DNA of 64,000 bases from Lachnospiraceae bacterium oral taxon 096 (GCA_018141845.1 CP073340.1:831001-895000), one strand, 5' to 3'. Counted from the first letter of the stretch, positions 42,775-52,424 are shown. A program made the numbers and translations. Notes: generated by a model from the letters alone, not told the origin.

Positions 42775-42842
42775 GGTTGAATTTGTACCGCTGGAATGTT
42801 ACGATACTGATAATTCATAGAAACATACTTTTTTAGTATGTA
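42775..42842 (+). promoter_or_regulatory. promoter and hairpin ahead of the sulfate operon
   Basis: TTGAAT near 42776 and TACGAT 17 bases later form a moderate promoter. Downstream a perfect seven-pair hairpin, ACATACT (42823-42829) with AGTATGT (42835-42841) and a loop of five T, lies in the leader 38 bases before the first gene. It could be an operator or an RNA structure controlling the sulfate genes; no known sulfur riboswitch is recognised. Confidence 0.4.
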
Positions 42843-42879
42843 ATATATGATAATAAAGAGGATCGTGAGGAGGTAGTCT

Positions 42880-44268
42880 ATGGTTGAATTGATAAAGTCC
42901 ATGTTAAAGATTGGCACCATTGGATTTGGTGGTGGAAATGCGTTGATTCCCGTCATTGAGTCTGAGGTTGTGGAAAATAAAAAGATGGTTTCAAAAGCAG
43001 ATTATGATATGGATGTGGTTTCAGCCTGTGTCACACCGGGAGCACTTCCTGTGGAGATTGCTGCAGGTGTGGGCAAGAGAGCAAAGGGAAACCTTGGTAT
43101 GGTTGTGGCTGCAACAATGATGGCTTTGCCAGGGGCATTGATGACCATTGCTTTTCTCCTCTTTCTTGGAGGTGGAGACAAGGAGCTGAGCACCATTCGC
43201 TACCTTTCACTTGGAATTATGGCATTTTTGAGCAGTATTCTTGTTCACTATATTGTAAAGAGTATGTGCGGTGTCAGTCAAAGAGAAAGAAGTATTGCGA
43301 TCATTATTCTGTTTGTTATTTTTATCTTGAGTGCAGAAAAAAATATTTATAAACTTTTTAATCTCCATAAAACAGCAATTTTTGGCTTGTCCACACTAAA
43401 AATTTTGGGATTATCCTTTTTTATTATGCTCTATACCGGTTGTAAATGGACAAGAAAAAATCTTGTGGTGGTTTCAGTTTTGACCCTGTGTTTTTTATTT
43501 GGGAATTCAAAGTACATTCTTTTTCCTACCTATTTGGCTATGTTGATATTGGCAGTTTGGAGTGTGGTCAGTGAGGTGAAGGCACATCAGGGAATGAAAA
43601 GAGTAAATTTTTGTGAATTGTGGAAAGAGATAGGGATTTGGTTTGGCTTGATTGTTTTGGCGAGTGTACCTGCTCTACTGATAGACAGAGGAAGTGTCCT
43701 TTATTTGGCTAAAGGATTTTTCTCTTCTGTGATCTCCTTTGGTGGTGGAGATGCCTATTTGACGGTGGCTGACAACTTATTTATCAATGATCAAATGCTC
43801 AATGTCAATGAGTTTTACCACCTCTTAGTTCCCATTGCCAATGTGCTTCCTGGGTCGATTCTTTGTAAGGTGTTGACTGGAGCGGGATATATGATTGGAA
43901 TTCGAGCAGGATATGCACAGGCTTTTGCTTTGGCTTTAGCAGGATTTGTTATCAGTGTTTCTGCCTCAGGAATGGTCTTTGGTGTGATTGGTTGGGTATT
44001 TCGAAGCTTTCAGGGTGTGAGTGTGTTAGAAAAAGTGAATCAGTGGATTCGACCAATTATTTCTGGTTTGTTGCTCAATGTGATGCTTACCATGGTGCAG
44101 ACAAATATTGATACAGGTCTTTCCGTCGGGGCGAGCAAGGATATTGTGGTGATGTTTACGGCAGTGATTATTGTTCTAAATATGTTAATGATGCACAGAA
44201 AGAAAATGAATCATTTGATTCCAATGGCAATGTCTGCTGTCCTTGGATTTGGAATTGTATTATTTTGA
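42880..44268 (+). CDS. CHR-family anion transporter, probable sulfate permease
   Basis: A 462-residue membrane protein made of two fused chromate-transporter (CHR) domains: FGGGNALIPVIESEVVE with CVTPGALPVEIA in the first, and ISFGGGDAYLTVADNLFIND with LLVPIANVLPGSI in the second. CHR proteins carry chromate out or sulfate-like anions. Because it heads an operon for APS reductase, ATP sulfurylase and sulfite reductase, and no other sulfate importer is present here, I infer sulfate uptake. GAGGAGG precedes ATG. It shares one base with the following ATG but the better aprA start lies 21 bases on. Confidence 0.85.
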   Translation: MVELIKSMLKIGTIGFGGGNALIPVIESEVVENKKMVSKADYDMDVVSACVTPGALPVEIAAGVGKRAKGNLGMVVAATMMALPGALMTIAFLLFLGGGDKELSTIRYLSLGIMAFLSSILVHYIVKSMCGVSQRERSIAIIILFVIFILSAEKNIYKLFNLHKTAIFGLSTLKILGLSFFIMLYTGCKWTRKNLVVVSVLTLCFLFGNSKYILFPTYLAMLILAVWSVVSEVKAHQGMKRVNFCELWKEIGIWFGLIVLASVPALLIDRGSVLYLAKGFFSSVISFGGGDAYLTVADNLFINDQMLNVNEFYHLLVPIANVLPGSILCKVLTGAGYMIGIRAGYAQAFALALAGFVISVSASGMVFGVIGWVFRSFQGVSVLEKVNQWIRPIISGLLLNVMLTMVQTNIDTGLSVGASKDIVVMFTAVIIVLNMLMMHRKKMNHLIPMAMSAVLGFGIVLF

Positions 44269-44288
44269 TGAGGGAAGAGGAAGGTTCA

Positions 44289-45971
44289 ATGGATTTTGAA
44301 GTAAAAAAAATAAAAACCAAGATATTGATTGTTGGCGGTGGAACGGCTGGTTGCTATGCTGCATTGAGTATATCAAGAAAAGAAAAGGTTGATGTGGTCA
44401 TTGCCGAAAAGGCAAATATTATTCGAAGTGGTTGTCTGGCCGCTGGAGTCAATGCACTCAATGCCTATATTTCTAAGGGACATGTGCCCAATGACTATGT
44501 GGAGTATGCAAAAAAGGACGGAGAGGGAATTGTTCGACCTGATTTGTTGTTGACGCTTGCCGAGCTTTTTAATGAAGTCACTGAGGACTTAGAGAAAATG
44601 GGGCTGGTTATTCTCAAGGATGAAAACGGAGAGTATGTCACCAGAGGCTGGAGAAATGTCAAAATTAATGGAGAAAATATTAAGCCATTGTTGGCGGATG
44701 CCGTCTCATCTCTTGAAAATGTCAAAGTTTTTAATCAAGTCAATATCACGGATTTAAAGCTTGGCATAAGAGATGGAAAAAAGGCAGTGGTTGGTGCCGT
44801 TGGCTTTGGGGTGAGAAAAAAGGAAATTTATGATATTGATGCAGATGCTGTGATTATTGCCACAGGTGGTGCAGCAGGACTTTACCGACCAAATAATCCA
44901 GGATTTTCAAGACATAAGATGTGGTATTCTCCATTTAACACAGGTGCTGGTTTTGCTATGGGGCTTCGTGCAGGGGCAGAGATGACCACATTTGAAAATC
45001 GCTTTGTGGCTCTTCGCTGTAAGGACACCATTGCACCAACGGGAACCATTGCACAGGGCGTAGGGGCAAAGCAGGTCAATGCCAATGGAGAGATTTATGA
45101 GCAAAAATATGGCATTACCACACCACAAAGAATTTATGGAACGGTGGAAGAAAATCGTCAGGGTAAGGGCCCATGTTATTTAAAGACTAGTGGAATCACG
45201 GATAAGCAGGAAGACGAATTATATAAGGCGTACTTAAATATGGCACCTTCTCAGACACTCAAGTGGATCGAGGAGGGGAGAGGGCCAAAGGCAAAAGATG
45301 TGGAAATTGAAGGAACAGAGCCCTATATCGTTGGTGGTCACACAGCGAGTGGCTACTGGGTAGATACACATAGACAGAGTACAGTAAGTGGTCTATTTGC
45401 AGCAGGAGATGTCGCTGGAGGTGCACCACAAAAGTATGTGACAGGTGCATTGGCTGAGGGAAAGATTGCAGGAGAGAGTGCTCTTGATTATGTAAAAAAG
45501 GTCGGTGTGATTCAAGAAATGTGTGCACAGGAGTGGATGCAGGAATATCAGAGGCATTTTGAGAAAAGTCATTCAATGATGAGTTGGGAGGATGTCGAAG
45601 AGGCGATGCAAAAGGTGATGGACGAATATGCGGGAGGCATTGCCATGGGCTATCGCTACAATGAAGCGAGACTTGAAGTGGCGAGAGAAAAGATCAAAAA
45701 TCTACAAGCACAGGTTGAAAATCTATTTGCAAAGGATATGTTTGACCTTCTTCACATCTATGAAGTGAGAGAGAGACTTTTGGTCTGTGAGGTATTAATT
45801 GAACATCTCTTTGCTAGAAAGGAAACAAGATGGCATATCTTTGGAGAAAATGCTGATTATCCTGAGAAAGACCAAGCATTTGATGGATATATTAATTCAA
45901 AGATTGTAGATGGAAAAGTAGAAATTGTATTTCGAGATTTAGTTGGAGGGCATTATGAGCATACGAATTGA
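44289..45971 (+). CDS. aprA: adenylylsulfate reductase alpha subunit
   Basis: A 560-residue flavoprotein of the AprA/fumarate reductase family. LIVGGGTAGCYAALSI binds FAD, RSGCLAAGVNALNAYI matches the AprA N-terminal loop, and EMTTFENRFVALRCKDTIAPTG is the AprA active-site strand with its arginine and the residues that hold APS. It reduces APS to sulfite and AMP with electrons from AprB. ATG 44289 is preferred to 44268 because AGAGGAAGG lies seven bases before it. It is about 100 residues shorter than dissimilatory AprA; with CysDN and a sulfite reductase beside it, assimilation is the likely use. Confidence 0.92.
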   Translation: MDFEVKKIKTKILIVGGGTAGCYAALSISRKEKVDVVIAEKANIIRSGCLAAGVNALNAYISKGHVPNDYVEYAKKDGEGIVRPDLLLTLAELFNEVTEDLEKMGLVILKDENGEYVTRGWRNVKINGENIKPLLADAVSSLENVKVFNQVNITDLKLGIRDGKKAVVGAVGFGVRKKEIYDIDADAVIIATGGAAGLYRPNNPGFSRHKMWYSPFNTGAGFAMGLRAGAEMTTFENRFVALRCKDTIAPTGTIAQGVGAKQVNANGEIYEQKYGITTPQRIYGTVEENRQGKGPCYLKTSGITDKQEDELYKAYLNMAPSQTLKWIEEGRGPKAKDVEIEGTEPYIVGGHTASGYWVDTHRQSTVSGLFAAGDVAGGAPQKYVTGALAEGKIAGESALDYVKKVGVIQEMCAQEWMQEYQRHFEKSHSMMSWEDVEEAMQKVMDEYAGGIAMGYRYNEARLEVAREKIKNLQAQVENLFAKDMFDLLHIYEVRERLLVCEVLIEHLFARKETRWHIFGENADYPEKDQAFDGYINSKIVDGKVEIVFRDLVGGHYEHTN

Positions 45972-46269
45972 TCAAAGGGAATGTATAGGATGTCAAAGAT
46001 GTGTGAATGCTTGTCCTGGAAATTTGATTGATCTCAACGAAAATGGCAGGGCAAAAATTGAAATGGTCAGAGATTGTTGGGGCTGTACATCCTGTATGAA
46101 GGAATGCCCAGTGGCAGCAATTCACTTTTTCTTGGGAGCTGATATCGGCGGAAGAGGTTCTCAAATGACGATTCGAAAAGACCATGATTTGTATCGCTGG
46201 GAAGTCGAATTTTTAGATGGAAGTCAAAAAGAAATCGTTGTGAATAGAAAAAATTCCAATACCTATTAG
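45955..46269 (+). CDS. aprB: adenylylsulfate reductase beta subunit, two 4Fe-4S clusters
   Basis: A 104-residue iron-sulfur protein with [13 protein letters not shown] and [13 protein letters not shown], two 4Fe-4S motifs as in AprB. It takes electrons to the flavin of AprA. The dissimilatory AprB tail of some 50 extra residues is shorter here. ATG 45955 follows GGAGGG; it overlaps the aprA end by 17 bases, so the two subunits are coupled. The name rests on position after aprA and cluster pattern. Confidence 0.9.
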   Translation: MSIRIDQRECIGCQRCVNACPGNLIDLNENGRAKIEMVRDCWGCTSCMKECPVAAIHFFLGADIGGRGSQMTIRKDHDLYRWEVEFLDGSQKEIVVNRKNSNTY

Positions 46270-46286
46270 AAGAAAGGAAGAAAAAA

Positions 46287-47195
46287 ATGAGCAAGTTATC
46301 GCATCTTGATGTTTTGGAGGCAGAGGCAATCTATATTATTAGGGAAGTGGCAGCAGAGTGTGAAAATCCAGTGATGTTGTACTCAATTGGAAAGGATTCA
46401 TCGGTGATGTTACATTTGGCCTTGAAGGCCTTTTATCCAGAGAGACCACCATTTCCATTTATGCACATCAACACAGGATGGAAGTTTCAAGAGATGATTC
46501 GATTTAGAGATGAGCAGGTCAAGAAATATGGATTAGATTTTATTGAATATATGAATGAAGATGGCGTAAAGGCAGGGATCAATCCCTTTGACCACGGTGC
46601 GTCTTATACTGACATTATGAAGACACAGGCCCTAAAGCAGGCACTCACCAAATATGGATTTGATGCTGCATTTGGTGGCGGAAGAAGAGATGAGGAAAAA
46701 TCAAGAGCAAAGGAGAGAATTTTCTCCTTTAGAAATGCTTCTCATGCGTGGGATCCAAAGAATCAAAGACCAGAGATGTGGAAGTTATACAATACACAGA
46801 TCCACAAGGGCGAGAGCATGAGAGTCTTCCCAATCTCAAACTGGACAGAGAAGGATATCTGGCAATATATTCAAAGAGAAAAGATTGATATTGTTTCTTT
46901 GTACTATGCACAAGAAAGACCTTATATTGAGCGAGATGGAAATATGATTATGATTGATGATCATCGCATTGTTGACAAACTCAATATTCAGCCAGAAGAT
47001 ATTCACAGAGATAAGATTCGATTTAGAACACTGGGTTGCTATCCATTGACAGGAGGAATTAAGTCAGAGGCTAACACTTTAGATGAGATTGTGGAAGAGA
47101 CTTTGGGCGCTGTGGAGTCAGAAAGAACAAGCCGTGTCATTGACCATGAGGCAACGGGAAGTATGGAGAGAAGAAAGAGAGAGGGGTATTTCTAA
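46287..47195 (+). CDS. cysD: sulfate adenylyltransferase small subunit
   Basis: A 302-residue PP-loop ATPase: [19 protein letters not shown] holds the SGGKDSxxx-type loop, [11 protein letters not shown] and [16 protein letters not shown] are signature stretches, and the C-terminus ends in RRKREGYF. With CysN it makes APS from sulfate and ATP. It follows aprB by 17 bases and overlaps in expression with cysN one base later. Confidence 0.96.
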   Translation: MSKLSHLDVLEAEAIYIIREVAAECENPVMLYSIGKDSSVMLHLALKAFYPERPPFPFMHINTGWKFQEMIRFRDEQVKKYGLDFIEYMNEDGVKAGINPFDHGASYTDIMKTQALKQALTKYGFDAAFGGGRRDEEKSRAKERIFSFRNASHAWDPKNQRPEMWKLYNTQIHKGESMRVFPISNWTEKDIWQYIQREKIDIVSLYYAQERPYIERDGNMIMIDDHRIVDKLNIQPEDIHRDKIRFRTLGCYPLTGGIKSEANTLDEIVEETLGAVESERTSRVIDHEATGSMERRKREGYF

Positions 47196-47196
47196 A

Positions 47197-48837
47197 ATGA
47201 ATGGATTATTAAAATTTATTACTTGTGGCAGTGTCGATGATGGAAAGTCAACCTTAATTGGTCATCTTCTCTACGATGCAAAGTTGATTTATGCCGATCA
47301 AAAAGAGGCACTTGCACTGGATTCCAAGGTGGGAAGCAGAGGTGGAAAGATTGACTATTCCCTTCTTCTTGATGGATTGATCGCCGAGAGAGAGCAGGGA
47401 ATTACGATTGATGTGGCCTATCGCTATTTTACAACGGACAGACGCAGTTTTATTTGTGCCGATACACCAGGACATGAGGAGTACACAAGAAATATGGCAT
47501 GTGGTGCATCCTTTGCCGATCTGGCCATTATCCTTGTGGATGCAAAGCAGGGGGTATTGACACAGACAAGAAGACATGCTAGAATTTGCTCTTTGATGGG
47601 TATTCGCTATTTTATTTTTGCTCTCAATAAGATGGATCTTGTGGGTTATCAAAAGGAAAGGTTTGATGAAATTCAAAGTGACATTGCAAAATTGCAACAA
47701 GAGGTCGGACTTGAAAATGTTGTCATTATCCCTGTTTCTGCAACAGAGGGAGATAATATCACCATTCGCTCAGAAAATATGCCTTGGTATACTGGGCCTA
47801 CGCTTCTTTCCCACTTGGAGGAAGTGGATGTGACAGAGGCGACAGAAAATGAACAGGGATTTTACATGCCAGTGCAAAGAGTTTGTCGTCCAAATCATGA
47901 ATTTCGAGGATTTCAGGGACAGATTGAACATGGTCAGGTCAAAGTTGGGGATTTGGTTGTGAGTTTGCCAAGCAAAGAAAGTGCTCATGTCAAGAGTATT
48001 TTGGTTGCAGGAAAAGAGGCAGACCATGCGTTTGAAGGGCAACCTGTGACCATTCAGTTGGATAAGGAAGTGGATGTTTCCAGAGGCTGTGTCATTGAGA
48101 AGGATTCCAATTTAAAGATTGCCAGCACATTTACCACCAATATTTTGTGGATGGATGACAATAAGCTTGAGGCGGGAAAAAACTTTATGATCAAGCTTGG
48201 AACAAAGAAAATTCCAGGCATTGTGACCAAGATCAATTACCGAATTGATGTCAACACAGGTGAGCATATCAATGCCAAAGAGCTTGAAAAAAATGAGCTT
48301 GCGGTGTGCGAGGTCGCAACCAGTGAGCCAATTATTTTGGACACCTTTAAGAATCACAAGACACTTGGAGAGTTGATTTTTATTGACCGAATCACAAATA
48401 TGACCTCAGCCTGTGGCGTGGTTTTGGAAGTGGGAGAAAAGAAAAATGTAGTTCTTCCTGTTTCAAAGGGTATGCGTGCGGCTTTGAATTGGCAGAGCCC
48501 ATTGGTCATTGGTTTCTCACTAGAGAATGTGGATGAAAATGAAATCCATCGAGCAGAGAATTTATTGCTCAGAAGTAGTCGCCATACCTACACTTATAGA
48601 CCGGAGGAAAATGAGGACTATGTCAAGGTGGTTGAACATCTTGTTGATGCTGGTCTTGTGGTATTGCTTGTGCTTGATTCCTACAGGGAAGAGGCAAAAG
48701 AATTAGAAGTGAATGAAAATTATAAGAGATGGTCCGAGGTGAGAAAAGACAGCGACAGTGCAGATGCGATATTTACAAGAGTGCAGTCTCTCACCATGCT
48801 CAACAATATTATGGGACCAGACAACTGGATTATTTAA
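47197..48837 (+). CDS. cysN: sulfate adenylyltransferase large GTPase subunit
   Basis: A 546-residue GTPase of the EF-Tu class. GSVDDGKSTLIGHLLYD is the P-loop near residue 10, ADTPGHEEYTRNMA the G3 region, ALNKMDLVG the G4 motif. It drives APS formation by CysD. No fused CysC kinase domain is present, which fits a pathway that uses APS directly (AprAB) and not PAPS. ATG 47197 is two bases after the cysD stop; the frame runs back into cysD but the homologous start is here. About 100 residues longer than the minimal CysN because of its C-terminal beta domains. Confidence 0.94.
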   Translation: MNGLLKFITCGSVDDGKSTLIGHLLYDAKLIYADQKEALALDSKVGSRGGKIDYSLLLDGLIAEREQGITIDVAYRYFTTDRRSFICADTPGHEEYTRNMACGASFADLAIILVDAKQGVLTQTRRHARICSLMGIRYFIFALNKMDLVGYQKERFDEIQSDIAKLQQEVGLENVVIIPVSATEGDNITIRSENMPWYTGPTLLSHLEEVDVTEATENEQGFYMPVQRVCRPNHEFRGFQGQIEHGQVKVGDLVVSLPSKESAHVKSILVAGKEADHAFEGQPVTIQLDKEVDVSRGCVIEKDSNLKIASTFTTNILWMDDNKLEAGKNFMIKLGTKKIPGIVTKINYRIDVNTGEHINAKELEKNELAVCEVATSEPIILDTFKNHKTLGELIFIDRITNMTSACGVVLEVGEKKNVVLPVSKGMRAALNWQSPLVIGFSLENVDENEIHRAENLLLRSSRHTYTYRPEENEDYVKVVEHLVDAGLVVLLVLDSYREEAKELEVNENYKRWSEVRKDSDSADAIFTRVQSLTMLNNIMGPDNWII

Positions 48838-48851
48838 GGGGATAAAGATAG

Positions 48852-50390
48852 ATGGGAGAGAATTTAATCGAAAGTTTTAGAGGAGAGTTGCCAACATTTT
48901 TTAAGGCCGCAAAGGAATATTTTGATGGGGAGTTGCCAAAGAAAGACTACAAGGGAATCTCCGGTGGTTTTGGATGCTATGCACAGAGAGAAGACGACAA
49001 ATGTATGTTGAGACTTCGAATGACGGCAGGCTCAATGCCGAAGGACAAGCTAAAGTTTATCGTGGACTCCGCAAAAAAATATCATATTTCAAAGATTCAT
49101 TTTACAACTTGTCAGGCTGTTCAGTTGCATAATCTGGGTTACAAGGCGTTGACTGAGCTTGCCGAGGCAGGGTATGATCATGGCATTATTACTAGAGGAA
49201 CTGGCGGTGACAATCCAAGAAATACGATGTGCTCTCCACTATCTGGAGTAGAAAAGGGAGAATACTTTGATGTTATGCCCTATGCCAAGGCAGCAGGGGA
49301 GTATGCTCTCACCCTAATTCATCAGGGAAAGATTCCAAGAAAGTATAAGGTTGTATTTTCCAATTCGCCAAAGAATGCCTCTCACGCCACCTTCCACGAC
49401 ATTGGATTTGTGGCAAGAAGTGATGGAAAGTTTGATGTCTATACCTCTGGCGGTCTTGGCCCAAATCCAAGAATGGGCGTGCTGATTGATACGGCAGTTG
49501 ATCCAAAGGATATTTGTTACTATATTTATGCACAGTGGAAGACCTTTAGTGAACATGGAAATTACCAAAACCGAGGAAGAGCAAGAACTCGCTATCTCAT
49601 TGAATTGTGTGGAGGCGAGGAAGAATATAAAAAGGTTGTGTATCAAAATTTGGCTGATATCAGGAAAAGGGAAGATTTGACTCTTCATATTCAGCCAAGT
49701 GTAGTGACAAAGACAGGTGATGGCACAACAATTGAAGGAGATAGAGTCATTGCACAAAAGCAAGAAGGGCTCTATGCGGTAGAATGGCATACCGTTGGTG
49801 GCTGTCCACAGGTCGATGAATTGGAAAAATTATATGAGACCATCAAAGACTTTGAAGATGTCGAGGTGAGACTTGGCTCCTATGAGACGGCCTATATTAT
49901 TAACTTGACCGCATCTGAGGCAAAAAAAGTTTTGGAGGCCACCAAGGACAGTGCAGTAGTGAGTGAGTTTGAGCATTCAGTAAGTTGTATTGGTGCTTCT
50001 ATTTGTCAAGTTGGTCTTCGAAATTCACAGGCCTTGTTGCGAGCTTGTGTCGATGCTGTTCGAGAAGCAAAGCTTTCAAAAACGGCACTTCCACTCTGCC
50101 ATATCAGCGGTTGTCCATCTTCTTGTGGAACACATCAGATTGGTGTGATTGGATTTCGAGGTGCTGCAAAGAAGGGAAAACCTGCCTATCAGTTGACTAT
50201 CAATGGCGATCACTACCAAGGAAAAGAGCGGTTTGGTGATGTGGTTGGCGACATCTTTGAGGAAGATGTTCCTAGATTTTTGGTTAAACTCGGTCAGACC
50301 GTAGACCAGAGTAATTTGAGTTTTTATGAGTGGAACAAAAAGAATCCGGATGCTGTGGTAGAAGTGGCAAGGGAATTTCTTGTGGAATAG
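48852..50390 (+). CDS. siroheme/4Fe-4S nitrite-sulfite reductase
   Basis: A 512-residue reductase. The cluster ligands are C-x5-C in SCIGASICQ (near residue 379) and C-x3-C in CPSSCG (near 420), the standard siroheme-4Fe-4S set; IHFTTCQAVQLHNL in the N-terminal half and ITRGTGGDNPRN are also typical. Last in the sulfate operon, it most probably reduces sulfite to sulfide with ferredoxin-like electrons. Nitrite cannot be excluded from sequence but does not fit the context. It starts 15 bases after cysN. Confidence 0.92.
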   Translation: MGENLIESFRGELPTFFKAAKEYFDGELPKKDYKGISGGFGCYAQREDDKCMLRLRMTAGSMPKDKLKFIVDSAKKYHISKIHFTTCQAVQLHNLGYKALTELAEAGYDHGIITRGTGGDNPRNTMCSPLSGVEKGEYFDVMPYAKAAGEYALTLIHQGKIPRKYKVVFSNSPKNASHATFHDIGFVARSDGKFDVYTSGGLGPNPRMGVLIDTAVDPKDICYYIYAQWKTFSEHGNYQNRGRARTRYLIELCGGEEEYKKVVYQNLADIRKREDLTLHIQPSVVTKTGDGTTIEGDRVIAQKQEGLYAVEWHTVGGCPQVDELEKLYETIKDFEDVEVRLGSYETAYIINLTASEAKKVLEATKDSAVVSEFEHSVSCIGASICQVGLRNSQALLRACVDAVREAKLSKTALPLCHISGCPSSCGTHQIGVIGFRGAAKKGKPAYQLTINGDHYQGKERFGDVVGDIFEEDVPRFLVKLGQTVDQSNLSFYEWNKKNPDAVVEVAREFLVE

Positions 50391-50407
50391 AATATTTGTA
50401 GGCAATG

Positions 50408-50445
50408 CCAGCAGTTATTTGATAAAATGATTGCTGGTATTTTTG
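50408..50445 (+). terminator. terminator after the sulfate operon
   Basis: CCAGCAGTTATTT (50408-50420) pairs with AAATGATTGCTGG (50425-50437, two wobble pairs) and TATTTTTG follows. Confidence 0.85.
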
Positions 50446-50485
50446 CAATCTATATATTCGTTGGCACAATACAGGTGAAAAGACT

Positions 50486-51700
50486 ATGAAAAATTTTAGC
50501 TTTTTTATTAGGAAGATATTTTTACGGAGATGGATTCTTATTGTTACGATTATTCCATTTCTGTTTGTGGCGAATTACTTAGTATTTATTGTAGCTCGCT
50601 CATCTATGTCTACAGTTCAAGGATACCAAGAAATGCAAAAGCTCAACCAAGAAGGAACTTATATTGGAAGAGAAGATGCAGATCACATGATAAATTTTGA
50701 TATTGTTACAAACGAAAAAATGCATGATATCTATACATATTTAGATAATCATTTTCGCTATGGACTGTATAGTGATGGAACAATAGCGTCAATATCAAAT
50801 CGCTATGGCATAGAGGTTTCACTTAATTATATTAATCAGGATTTTTATCAACAAAATTTGTTTGGAATATCTGATGGAGTCGATTTATCCTTTGACTATT
50901 CAATAAAAGATAAAATTCCTGTGCTTGTTGGTGAAGGATTAAGAAGAGATTATCCTATAGGAACAGAAATCCGATTGAAGGAGCCATCTCTAAAAAGAGA
51001 TGTGATTTTTACAGTTTGTGGAGTGTTAAAGAAAAATACAAGTCATTCTAATTTTTATACTCTAAGCTCGAAGAAGTACTATAATTTTTCGATACTTGTG
51101 CCAGTGAATAAGGAGTTTATTCAAAATGCACAGAGGGGATTTGGAGTCAATGCAATAATGAATTTGGTTATTTTTGACTCGACAAGAGAAAAGTTGGAAA
51201 AATTTAATGAGCTTATTCAAAAGAATTTAGAGGCAAGATTTAAATTTTCTACTCAGGATGAAAACTATGAGTTTTTCAACTATTATGTGGCATCTTTGGA
51301 AATTATTTTTTGTATTACATTTGTTATACTGATTGTTGTTGTTGCGTTGTCAATTTGGAACACATTGGCAAGTATTCGATTGATGATTAAGGATTTTTCT
51401 ATTCATTTGTTTGTTGGATTGAGTTATTCAAGATTGAGACTTATGTTGTATGGATATATTGGACTGTTATTATTTGTGAGTTGGGTAGCAGTTTTTTTGT
51501 GTACAATAGCTGATCGCTATAGAGCTTGGGCAGAAAAAATTACATTTTTTATTACCTATGGTGTGTTTGGACTAATTGGAATGGATTGGTTGGCCTTATT
51601 GGTAACGATGGGATTTGATATCGCACTTGCAGTGATGATTGTAGAATTGATGATGAGAAAAATCAAAAAAATTCCAATTTCTTTGGGAGTAATGCAATGA
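50486..51700 (+). CDS. FtsX-like ABC transporter permease
   Basis: A 404-residue membrane protein. One helix lies near residues 17-36, followed by a large extracytoplasmic domain of about 220 residues, then three helices near 270-295, 320-345 and 365-390, the plan of FtsX/MacB/LolC permeases. It is AT-rich compared with the sulfate genes before it. With the following ATPase it forms a complete exporter or mechanotransducer without periplasmic partner; possible substrates are lipoproteins, peptides or antimicrobials. I cannot name it more closely. The stop overlaps the ATPase start. Confidence 0.78.
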   Translation: MKNFSFFIRKIFLRRWILIVTIIPFLFVANYLVFIVARSSMSTVQGYQEMQKLNQEGTYIGREDADHMINFDIVTNEKMHDIYTYLDNHFRYGLYSDGTIASISNRYGIEVSLNYINQDFYQQNLFGISDGVDLSFDYSIKDKIPVLVGEGLRRDYPIGTEIRLKEPSLKRDVIFTVCGVLKKNTSHSNFYTLSSKKYYNFSILVPVNKEFIQNAQRGFGVNAIMNLVIFDSTREKLEKFNELIQKNLEARFKFSTQDENYEFFNYYVASLEIIFCITFVILIVVVALSIWNTLASIRLMIKDFSIHLFVGLSYSRLRLMLYGYIGLLLFVSWVAVFLCTIADRYRAWAEKITFFITYGVFGLIGMDWLALLVTMGFDIALAVMIVELMMRKIKKIPISLGVMQ

Positions 51701-52353
51701 GAAGTATGATAGATATTCAGATTGAGGAGAAAATATTTACAAAGTCAAAACTTTCGATTTTAAAAGGTTTTTCAATGCAAGTTGAAGCTGGGGAAAAATT
51801 GGCCATTGTGGGAGAATCTGGTGTGGGCAAGAGTTCTTTGCTCAATATTTTAGGATTATTGGATCGGGATTATCGTGGAGAATACTATCTTTTTGGGGAG
51901 AAGACGAATGGGGTGGATGAGAAGGTACTCGCGAAATGGAGAAATCAAAGAATTGGATTTGTCTTGCAAGAATCAGCAATGATTAATAGTCTGACTGTGG
52001 AGAAAAATATTCAACTGCCTTTTTTATATATGGAATCTAAGGATAGAAATTCTTTGCTTGAAAATTTTACTCAGATTGTAAAAGAGATAGGAATTGAATC
52101 TATCTTACAGAAAAAACCACTCGACTGTTCGGGAGGAGAACGAGCTAGGGCAGTTTTTGCCAGAGGAATTTTGATGAAACCAGAGGTTTTATTGGCAGAT
52201 GAGCCTACATCCTCTTTGGATACAGAAAATAAGGAAAGAATTATTCATTCTTTATTTGAGATGAATCAAAAATTTGGAACAACCATCATTACGGTAACAC
52301 ATGATTTGGATATGGCCAAGCGACATGATAGAGTCATTCGTTTAGAAAAATAA
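51697..52353 (+). CDS. ABC transporter ATP-binding protein, LolD/MacB-type
   Basis: A 218-residue ATPase. Walker A GESGVGKSSLLN, Q-loop in FVLQESAMI, signature SGGERARAVFARG, Walker B VLLADEPTSSLD and switch histidine VTHDLDMAK are all intact. This class pairs with FtsX-like permeases; the four-base overlap with the preceding gene supports that. A second in-frame ATG at 51706 is possible. It ends before a strong terminator. Confidence 0.92.
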   Translation: MRSMIDIQIEEKIFTKSKLSILKGFSMQVEAGEKLAIVGESGVGKSSLLNILGLLDRDYRGEYYLFGEKTNGVDEKVLAKWRNQRIGFVLQESAMINSLTVEKNIQLPFLYMESKDRNSLLENFTQIVKEIGIESILQKKPLDCSGGERARAVFARGILMKPEVLLADEPTSSLDTENKERIIHSLFEMNQKFGTTIITVTHDLDMAKRHDRVIRLEK

Positions 52354-52371
52354 AATGGCTCTATCATCAAT

Positions 52372-52411
52372 GGGGGATTGTAAGAATTCTTGCAATCCCC
52401 CTAAATTTTTC
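52372..52411 (+). terminator. terminator between the ABC pair and the sirtuin gene
   Basis: A nearly perfect palindrome: GGGGGATTG (52372-52380) with CAATCCCCC (52393-52401), AAGAA/TTCTT inside, then TAAATTTTTC. The T-run lies on the plus side, so it terminates the ABC pair, and by symmetry may also stop minus-strand transcripts. Confidence 0.85.
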
Positions 52412-52424
52412 TACAGTTATCATC

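Noticed and set aside
44265..44288. Longer AprA starting at 44265 or 44268.
   Set aside because: The extra residues contain the ribosome-binding bases AGAGGAAGG for ATG 44289 and do not resemble the family N-terminus.
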